Shown piece by piece: positions 58,586 through 64,000 of a stretch of DNA of 64,000 nt. Positions within the stretch are counted from its first letter, which is position 1. Every line of letters begins with the position of its first letter. Source of the DNA: Cohnella abietis (lineage in GTDB: Bacteria > Bacillota > Bacilli > Paenibacillales > Paenibacillaceae); NCBI RefSeq assembly GCF_004295585.1, contig NZ_AP019400.1:2640001-2704000 (forward strand), read 5' to 3'. The notes under the pieces were generated by a model. It saw nothing but the letters and a program-made list of their open reading frames with translations. It was not told the DNA's origin and ran no database searches. Position numbers and translations under genes: made by a program.

Positions 58586-59743
58586 ATGTCTAAAACAATC
58601 GTAAAATTTGGCGTCATCGGCTGTGGGCTGATGGGTAAGGAATTCGCAAGCGCTGCTGCACGTTGGTTACATCTATCACAGGTTAATTTTGAACCACAAA
58701 TCATTGCTGTTTGTGATGCTGTTCCAGCTGCAATTGCTTGGTTCACGGATAACGTTAGTACGGTAAAATCAACTTATTCGGATTACAAGGAATTACTAGC
58801 TAACCCGGATGTCGATGCTATATATTGTGCGGTTCCTCATAACCTGCACGAACAGATTTATATTGATATTATAGAATCAGGCAAGCATTTGCTTGGAGAG
58901 AAGCCATTCGGAATCGATCAAGTGGCTAACGGCAAGATTTTAGCTGCGATGGAGAAAAACCCGAACGTTATCGTACGCTGCTCCTCCGAGTTTCCTTTTT
59001 ACCCAGGTGCAAGTCAGCTCATTCAGTGGGTTCAAGAAAACAAGTTTGGTAAAATAATCGAAGTAGAAGCTGGCTTCTGGCATTCTAGCGATTTGGATCC
59101 AACAAAGACGATTAATTGGAAGAGACGTATCGCCACGAACGGTGAATATGGCTGTATGGGAGATTTGGGCATGCACGTGCTTCATCTGCCATTGCGTTTT
59201 GGTTGGAAGCCGGATAATGTTCGTTCCCTACTCTCCAAGATTGTTCCAGAGAGACCAGATGGTAAGGGTGAGCTCGTCCCTTGTGAAACATGGGATAATG
59301 CGATACTGGCAACAGAAGTGAAGACGGAAGATCAACAGTTCCCAATGATTCTTTCTACCAAAAGAATTGCTCCGGGTCATGCTAATACTTGGTTTATTCG
59401 TATCCAAGGTACTGAGATGTCCGCGGAATTTACAACTAAAAATCCTAAGCAGGTTGCATCACTCCCTTATACACCAGGTGCACAGCAGGCTTGGCACGTC
59501 GTGGATGCGCCTTATAAATCCGCATATGGTACTATTACTGGAGGTATCTTCGAATTTGGCTTCTCGGATTCTATTCTCCAAATGTGGGCAGCGTTCTGTG
59601 ATGAGCTAGTTAACGGCAAAAATATGCAACAACCCTTTTATTGCGCGACTCCAGAAGAGGCAGCGGATAGCCATAAGCTATTCACAGCAGCACTGGAATC
59701 CAACCGGACAGGACAAACGATTAACATTGAATGGGGTGAATAG
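58586..59743 (+). CDS. Gfo/Idh/MocA-family NAD(P)-dependent oxidoreductase
   Basis: 385 residues; ATG 58586 behind GAAGGAGGAGAAA. The Rossmann motif GVIGCGLMGKEFA is at 9-21 and the catalytic lysine K106 is in GEKPFGID. The C-terminal alpha/beta domain (~130-380) contains CMGDLGMHVLHLPLRFGW, probably carrying the substrate-binding His. The family oxidises or reduces sugars, inositols and sugar phosphates, or catalyses redox-coupled glycoside cleavage. Coupled by 22 bp to the aldolase gene and by 2 bp to the kinase gene. Confidence 0.9.
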   Translation: MSKTIVKFGVIGCGLMGKEFASAAARWLHLSQVNFEPQIIAVCDAVPAAIAWFTDNVSTVKSTYSDYKELLANPDVDAIYCAVPHNLHEQIYIDIIESGKHLLGEKPFGIDQVANGKILAAMEKNPNVIVRCSSEFPFYPGASQLIQWVQENKFGKIIEVEAGFWHSSDLDPTKTINWKRRIATNGEYGCMGDLGMHVLHLPLRFGWKPDNVRSLLSKIVPERPDGKGELVPCETWDNAILATEVKTEDQQFPMILSTKRIAPGHANTWFIRIQGTEMSAEFTTKNPKQVASLPYTPGAQQAWHVVDAPYKSAYGTITGGIFEFGFSDSILQMWAAFCDELVNGKNMQQPFYCATPEEAADSHKLFTAALESNRTGQTINIEWGE

Positions 59744-59745
59744 AC

Positions 59746-60945
59746 TTGTCGCTTAACGGAGCGGAAGTGATTGTAGCTGGGCATATATGCCTTGATATCA
59801 TCCCACATATCCCGGATAGAAAAGCAGGAATGGATGCATTACTCGTTCCTGGCAAATTGGTTGACATCGGGCAAGCTATTGTATCAACAGGAGGTGCGGT
59901 TTCCAATACGGGAATCGCGCTTCATCGCTTAGGCAATAATGCCAAGCTAATGGGTAAAGTCGGTAATGACTTATTCGGAAAAGCAATTATTGAAGTGCTA
60001 GAAGGTTATTCTAAGGCTTTGGCTGAAGGAATGATTATCGCGGATGGGGAAGCGAGCTCTTATAGCATCGTAATTAGCCCTCCGGGCGTTGATCGCATTT
60101 TCCTGCATTGCACAGGCACGAATGATACGTATTCGGTGCAGGATATCCCTTTTGAACAATTAGATGGTGCTAAATTATTTCATTTCGGATATCCGCCACT
60201 AATGCGTTGTATGTATGAGAATGAAGGTAAAGGGCTTGCGGATCTTCTTAGACAGGCGAAGGAGCGCGGTGTAACGGTATCGCTAGACTTGGCAAAGCCA
60301 GATCCGGAATCCCCTGCGGGACAAGCGGATTGGACAACGATACTTGCCGGAGCTCTTCCTTACGTTGACGTTTTCTTGCCTAGCTTTGAAGAGATTCTGT
60401 ATATGCTCTATCCTGACATATATGATAGCTTTGTAGAAAAAACAGGATCTAACGATTTATTGCATCTTGCTGATGGTCCTATTCTCTCTAAAATTTCTGA
60501 TGATTTGCTGGCAATGGGTGCAGCGGTGGTCGGATTAAAGCTCGGCGAACACGGCTTGTACGTTCGAACTACGTCTAACCCAGCTAGACTTGCTACTATG
60601 GGAAGATGTGCTCCAGATAAAGCAAACTTAGAACGCTGGCTAGATCGCGAACTGTTATCCACTTGCTATAAGGTTAAAGTTGCCGGAACAACGGGAGCGG
60701 GAGATTGCACGATTGCAGGTTTCTTAGCAGCTTTGCTAAGAGGCGTAGCACTCGAAGAAGCATTGCAATCGGCTGTTGGCGTTGGCGCCTTTAATGTGGA
60801 AAAATCAGATGCGACGAGCGGAGTGCCTACCTGGGATGAGGTACAAGCACGAGTAAAGCAGGGCTGGGACAAGCGGGAGTTATTGCTTGATCTGGTTGAC
60901 TGGAAACCAACAGAAGATGGTCTTTGGACTGCACCCACACGATAG
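59746..60945 (+). CDS. PfkB-family carbohydrate kinase
   Basis: 399 residues from TTG 59746, following GGGGTGAATAG; it begins two bases after the previous stop. The PfkB signatures are VSTGGAVSNTGIALHRLG and AGTTGAGDCTIAGFLAALL, with catalytic base D320. It is ~80 residues longer than ribokinase (about 310) because of an insertion around 205-290 (YPDIYDSFVEKTGSNDLLHL and onward), which may form an extra lid or dimer contact. Between an isomerase and an aldolase it most likely phosphorylates a ketose. Confidence 0.9.
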   Translation: MSLNGAEVIVAGHICLDIIPHIPDRKAGMDALLVPGKLVDIGQAIVSTGGAVSNTGIALHRLGNNAKLMGKVGNDLFGKAIIEVLEGYSKALAEGMIIADGEASSYSIVISPPGVDRIFLHCTGTNDTYSVQDIPFEQLDGAKLFHFGYPPLMRCMYENEGKGLADLLRQAKERGVTVSLDLAKPDPESPAGQADWTTILAGALPYVDVFLPSFEEILYMLYPDIYDSFVEKTGSNDLLHLADGPILSKISDDLLAMGAAVVGLKLGEHGLYVRTTSNPARLATMGRCAPDKANLERWLDRELLSTCYKVKVAGTTGAGDCTIAGFLAALLRGVALEEALQSAVGVGAFNVEKSDATSGVPTWDEVQARVKQGWDKRELLLDLVDWKPTEDGLWTAPTR

Positions 60946-60960
60946 GAAGGGGATAATACG

Positions 60961-61506
60961 TTGAGAAGAAGCGAACTAAACCATGCTAAACAAAGAACAG
61001 CTGATATTTTTAACCAGGTAGGCATTCGTTTAACAGAAGAGGAAGCATCGAACATTGAGATTGCATGGTTCGGGTTAAATGACCTGGAGAAGCAGGGCTT
61101 GGAGCTTGTTACTTATGTGAATTCCGATCGTTATTGTGCTAAGGAGCTTGTACTATTCCCAAGACAAACCTGTCCGGAGCATCTGCATCCGCCAGTTGGT
61201 GCAGACCCAGGTAAACAAGAAACCTTTCGTTGCCGTGCAGGCAAGGTTTGGCTCTATGTAGAGGGAGAAGCGACCGCTAATATCCAAGCCATCGTCCCTG
61301 AAGGCAGTGAGCCTTACTATACCGTATTTCATGAGATCGAGCTGAATCCAGGAGAGCAATATACGATTAATCCTGGCATTAAGCATTGGTTCCAAGGTGG
61401 TCCTGAAGGCGCTGTTATTTCTGAATTCTCAAGCACTAGCCGTGATGAGAACGATATTTTTACCGATCCGGGAATCGAAAGAATGCCTACAATAACCGAA
61501 GATTAA
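60961..61506 (+). CDS. D-lyxose/D-mannose ketol-isomerase-like cupin
   Basis: 181 residues from TTG 60961, behind AGGAAGGGGAT. A single cupin barrel with metal ligands H74 and H76 (CPEHLHPPVG), E87 (GKQETFRC) and a histidine near 142 (NPGIKHWFQGG). This matches the DUF1498/D-lyxose isomerase family, which converts D-lyxose to D-xylulose and D-mannose to D-fructose. Family length is usually 170-230. In this operon it would make the ketose for the PfkB kinase. True substrate unproven. Confidence 0.87.
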   Translation: MRRSELNHAKQRTADIFNQVGIRLTEEEASNIEIAWFGLNDLEKQGLELVTYVNSDRYCAKELVLFPRQTCPEHLHPPVGADPGKQETFRCRAGKVWLYVEGEATANIQAIVPEGSEPYYTVFHEIELNPGEQYTINPGIKHWFQGGPEGAVISEFSSTSRDENDIFTDPGIERMPTITED

Positions 61507-61520
61507 TAGGGGGAATCCAA

Positions 61521-62540
61521 GTGCTATTATATGGAAGAGAGTGGACGAGAAGACAGCTCGAAGCCCGAGTTGGACGAATTGAACAGCTTGCTGGCGTTCA
61601 ACGCTTTACGCTTTCAGAAGGACCTGAATCTGGTGTAGAGCAAATTCGTGTGAGAACCGGCTCGGGATTATCCTTCCATGTCACACCTTCCAAAGGCTTG
61701 GATATCTCGCTTGCAGAATATGGGGGGTTTCCGATCAGCTGGCAATCCGTTAATGGAGATGCTCATCCGTCATTGTATGACGCTTCAGGAAGCGAATGGC
61801 TGCGAACGGCATCGGGTGGCTTACTGATGACCTGCGGATTAACACAGGTAGGTTCGGCTTGCGAGGACGCAGGTGAGAAGCTCGGCCTTCATGGTCGAGT
61901 TCATCACACCCCTGCCCGATCGGTATACGCTACTAGTCAATGGATTGATGATGAATACGAGATGACGGTGGGCGGAATAGTTGAAGAAGTATCGATATTC
62001 GGAGGCTGCCTACAATTAACGAGGAAAATCACAAGCAGATTAGGTCAGAACACGCTTTGGATTGAGGATGAGGTAAGGAATATTGGGTTCAAGCGGTGTC
62101 CTCATATGATTCTGTATCATTTTAATTTCGGATTTCCCTTAATGACGGAGCAAACCAAGGTGATTTTCAGTGGTGGTGAACCTCAAGCCCGTGAAGCTGG
62201 CGTACAGACCAGTGGTTATGGAGACTGGCAAGCCCCTGATCCCAATTGTGAGGAACGAGTGTTTTATCATTCCGCGGCCGAAGGTCGAGTCGAAATCGTA
62301 AATCCCGAGTTTCCAACACAAGCTGGACAATCCCCTATCAACGTAGCGTTATCTTGGTCAACGGACACACTGCCACGCCTTGTGCAATGGAAGATGCCGG
62401 GGGCAGGAACTCACGTGCTTGGTATTGAGCCTGCTAATTGTAGTGTTGGAGGTAGAGTAGCAGAACGAGAAGCGGGTACTCTTACGTATTTGGAGCCAGG
62501 GGAAACGAGAAGTTATAAGCTGGAGTTGAAAGTGCAGTAG
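61521..62540 (+). CDS. DUF4432 aldose-1-epimerase-like protein
   Basis: 339 residues from GTG 61521, behind GGGGGAATCC. It is a galactose-mutarotase-like beta-sandwich, recognised by LSFHVTPSKGLDISLAEYGG, LHGRVHHTPAR (candidate catalytic His) and LYHFNFGFPLM. DUF4432 proteins interconvert sugar anomers or epimers and often travel with sugar isomerase and kinase genes. Here it would supply the correct anomer to the isomerase. Fifth gene of the operon. Confidence 0.82.
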   Translation: MLLYGREWTRRQLEARVGRIEQLAGVQRFTLSEGPESGVEQIRVRTGSGLSFHVTPSKGLDISLAEYGGFPISWQSVNGDAHPSLYDASGSEWLRTASGGLLMTCGLTQVGSACEDAGEKLGLHGRVHHTPARSVYATSQWIDDEYEMTVGGIVEEVSIFGGCLQLTRKITSRLGQNTLWIEDEVRNIGFKRCPHMILYHFNFGFPLMTEQTKVIFSGGEPQAREAGVQTSGYGDWQAPDPNCEERVFYHSAAEGRVEIVNPEFPTQAGQSPINVALSWSTDTLPRLVQWKMPGAGTHVLGIEPANCSVGGRVAEREAGTLTYLEPGETRSYKLELKVQ

Positions 62541-62590
62541 CAATGTTGAGATAATAGAGAACATAGCTACTAGCAATGGGGTGCCGATAA

Positions 62591-63346
62591 ATGCAAATGC
62601 CTCTCAATCAAAGGCAGCAACAGATTATGGATCGATTAACGAGCGACGGAGAAGTAAAGCTGTCCGAGCTCAAGGAAATGTTCGATGTAACAGAAATGAC
62701 GCTTCGTCGGGATTTGGAGAAATTAGAGCAATTGGGCTCTATTCGAAGAATATTCGGCGGGGCTATTCTAGTAGGCAAGGATATTGCCTTGCACGAAAGA
62801 ACCGGTGTCTTAACCGATGAGAAGGCGCGGATCGGGAGTAAAGTTGCACAGCTGCTTCGCCCCAATGATTCGATCTTCATTGATGGAGGCTCCACAACGT
62901 TACAAATCTCTAAATATTTACGACAGGAAATGAATCTTACAGTGGTAACTAATGCAATCAACATCGCTCAGGAGCTGCATGCGAAGCGAATATCCACCAT
63001 ATTACTTGGAGGAGTTCTGCTCGAGCAAACGGCAACATTGATTGGTCCTATTGCGATCGAGAACATTGCTAGAATGGCGTTTGATCGCGTGTTTCTAGGG
63101 GCGACGGGGTTATCTGACAATCATGGCTTTAGCAACTCTAATATGTATGAATCGGAAATTAAACGTTTGGCTATCACGCAATCCAAGGAAGTGAACATCG
63201 TGATGGATCATACGAAGTTCGGTACGCAGGGGTTGTTTTCCTTCGCAACGCTTGCGGCAGCGGATCGCATAGTTACTGACCGCCTGCCGGATAGCTCTAC
63301 AGTAGCGGCATGCCTAGAGCATGGTGTGGAGATTGTCATAAGCTAA
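62591..63346 (+). CDS. DeoR-family repressor
   Basis: 251 residues; ATG 62591 behind GGGGTG. Winged HTH at ~5-58 (VKLSELKEMFDVTEMTLRRD, LEQLGSIRRIFGGA) and the DeoR sensor domain with DGGSTTLQISKYL (phosphosugar binding), VTNAINIAQEL and FLGATGLSDNHGFS. DeoR proteins usually sense a phosphorylated sugar of the pathway they control, which fits the kinase and aldolase of this operon. Likely target: the dyad at 57659-57684. Confidence 0.92.
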   Translation: MQMPLNQRQQQIMDRLTSDGEVKLSELKEMFDVTEMTLRRDLEKLEQLGSIRRIFGGAILVGKDIALHERTGVLTDEKARIGSKVAQLLRPNDSIFIDGGSTTLQISKYLRQEMNLTVVTNAINIAQELHAKRISTILLGGVLLEQTATLIGPIAIENIARMAFDRVFLGATGLSDNHGFSNSNMYESEIKRLAITQSKEVNIVMDHTKFGTQGLFSFATLAAADRIVTDRLPDSSTVAACLEHGVEIVIS

Positions 63347-63365
63347 GCCATAATGGCTTTAGCTT
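63340..63365. terminator. hairpin between convergent regulators
   Basis: AAGCTAAGCCA (63340-63350) pairs with TGGCTTTAGCTT (63354-63365) with one bulge; it spans the DeoR stop and ends just before the GntR stop. It could terminate both transcripts, though no T run follows. Confidence 0.5.
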
Positions 63366-63366
63366 A

Positions 63367-64000
63367 TCAATGACTGAGGTTATGAATGACCTTCTCCACC
63401 TTGCTCAGATGGTCAATCATTTTGACGCTGGCAAGCTTATCATCCTTTGCTTCAATAGCTTCATATATTTTCTTGTGCTCGAGCAGCAGCTGCTCGGTAG
63501 AAGCGCGTTCGGCGAAAAACCACAGTCTACGAGAATCCTTCATACTGTGCTGCATCCGATCGGTCATAGACTCCATCATAGAGATAAGCATCGCGTTGTG
63601 TGATGCTTTGGCAATTTCAAGATGAAACCGGATATCGATCAGATCGCTTTCCTCTTCTTGATCTAATGCGGCTTCCATCTGCTTGAGAATATTGCTGAGC
63701 TCGGTTAGATTAGCTTCTGTTCTGCGGGTTGCCGCTAGAGAAGCACAGCCTGCTTCAAGCAGCTTGCGAACCTCAAGCAATTCCTGCAGCTGCTCTGAGT
63801 TAGCTAACCATCCCAGATTTTCCTCTTTGGGAGGCTGGACACTAACGAAGGTACCTCCACCGTGACGTATCGTAACCCATCCCATTGCCTTCAAAGCACT
63901 TAGCGCTTCACGCACCGTGGAGCGACCTACCTCGAAGCTCTCGGCTAATTCCACTACGGTGGGCAGCTTTGATCCCGGAGGATAGATTTGGGAAGTGATT
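63367..64000 (-). CDS. FadR-type GntR regulator, 5' end beyond the window
   Basis: Partial gene on the reverse strand; the reading frame remains open to base 64000, so the true start is outside. The visible part holds the end of a winged HTH (YPPGSKLPTVVELAESFEVG, RSTVREALSALKAMGW, VTIRHGGGTFVS) and an FCD ligand domain with metal/effector residues (IDIRFHLEIAKASHN, HKKIYEAIEAKD). The ligand is probably a sugar acid. A short form starting at the methionine-like GTG (63954) would cut the HTH in half and is not credible. Confidence 0.88.
   Translation of the reverse strand, partial: ITSQIYPPGSKLPTVVELAESFEVGRSTVREALSALKAMGWVTIRHGGGTFVSVQPPKEENLGWLANSEQLQELLEVRKLLEAGCASLAATRRTEANLTELSNILKQMEAALDQEEESDLIDIRFHLEIAKASHNAMLISMMESMTDRMQHSMKDSRRLWFFAERASTEQLLLEHKKIYEAIEAKDDKLASVKMIDHLSKVEKVIHNLSH

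Noticed and set aside
57734..62540. Sulfoquinovose (sulfo-EMP) pathway
   Set aside because: Kinase and aldolase classes would fit, but the isomerase is a lyxose-type cupin, not an AGE-family YihS, and there is no sulfoquinovosidase or sulfonate exporter.
1..64000. Sugar ABC ATPase, tRNA or rRNA genes
   Set aside because: No Walker A/ABC signature protein and no tRNA- or rRNA-like sequence was recognised anywhere; a shared MsmX-type ATPase elsewhere is assumed.

Overview
The window looks like a chromosomal segment of a Paenibacillus-type endospore-forming Firmicute. The signs are an alpha/beta spore DNA-binding protein at the left edge, two perfect Bacillus-type LexA (DinR) boxes, a CcpN / PPDK-regulator / SR1P-like cluster, S-layer-homology anchoring, two YesM/YesN-type two-component systems, and CUT1 sugar importers without their own ATPase. 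Strong Shine-Dalgarno sequences ahead of TTG and GTG starts also fit. I saw no rRNA, tRNA, CRISPR array, prophage or transposase. Almost every gene reads rightward; the exceptions are the spore protein, an SDR gene (15.5-16.3 kb), a small membrane protein (35.5-35.8 kb) and a GntR gene cut by the right edge.

Left part (0-17.5 kb). A LexA-boxed three-gene DNA-damage cassette (WYL-like mini-protein, Y-family polymerase, YolD/YhjD-like protein) is followed by a CwlK-type peptidoglycan peptidase. Next is an autoregulated GntR-kdgK-kdgA operon for 2-keto-3-deoxygluconate. Then comes SR1P-like-ppdK-ccpN-ppsR, the pyruvate-to-PEP node with its repressor and its bifunctional regulatory enzyme. An IclR regulator, an IlvD/Edd sugar-acid dehydratase, a class III aminotransferase and a divergent SDR / M20 peptidase pair complete this part. 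A 14-bp motif is shared by the dehydratase leader and the SDR/M20 intergenic region. Ten 23-bp hairpins repeated every 51-52 bp lie between dehydratase and aminotransferase.

Centre (17.6-57.6 kb). Two parallel glycan-use loci lie side by side. Each has a solute-binding lipoprotein, two permeases, a YesM-like sensor kinase, a YesN-like AraC response regulator, an SGNH/SASA esterase, an uncharacterised TIM-barrel enzyme, and one exported plus one cytosolic member of the same enzyme family. Locus 1 pairs a cytosolic DUF4838 protein with a 1651-residue SLH-anchored DUF4838 protein. Locus 2 pairs a cytosolic barrel enzyme with a secreted one that carries cohesin- and dockerin-like modules. Each locus has its own long promoter-proximal motif: motif 1 (two copies, 40 bp, 35/40 identical, always 18 nt before the -10) and motif 2 (three copies, two identical over 42 bp, always 20 nt before the -10). 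These are probably the targets of the two response regulators. In locus 2 the transporter genes are split by six enzyme or accessory genes: phosphotriesterase-like, two amidohydrolases, a fucose/arabinose-isomerase-like protein, a creatinase-like M24 protein and an ASRT-family protein.

Right part (57.7-64 kb). A sugar operon encodes a class I aldolase, a Gfo/Idh/MocA oxidoreductase, a PfkB kinase, a D-lyxose-isomerase-like cupin, a DUF4432 epimerase-like protein and a DeoR repressor. It faces a convergent FadR-type GntR regulator. The likely logic is mutarotation, isomerisation to a ketose, phosphorylation and aldol cleavage; the substrate cannot be read from sequence.

A 183-bp element with terminal inverted repeats and internal stems (35.86-36.04 kb) is the only mobile-looking DNA. 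Overall the window is a plant-polysaccharide-type utilisation region beside central sugar-acid and gluconeogenic genes.
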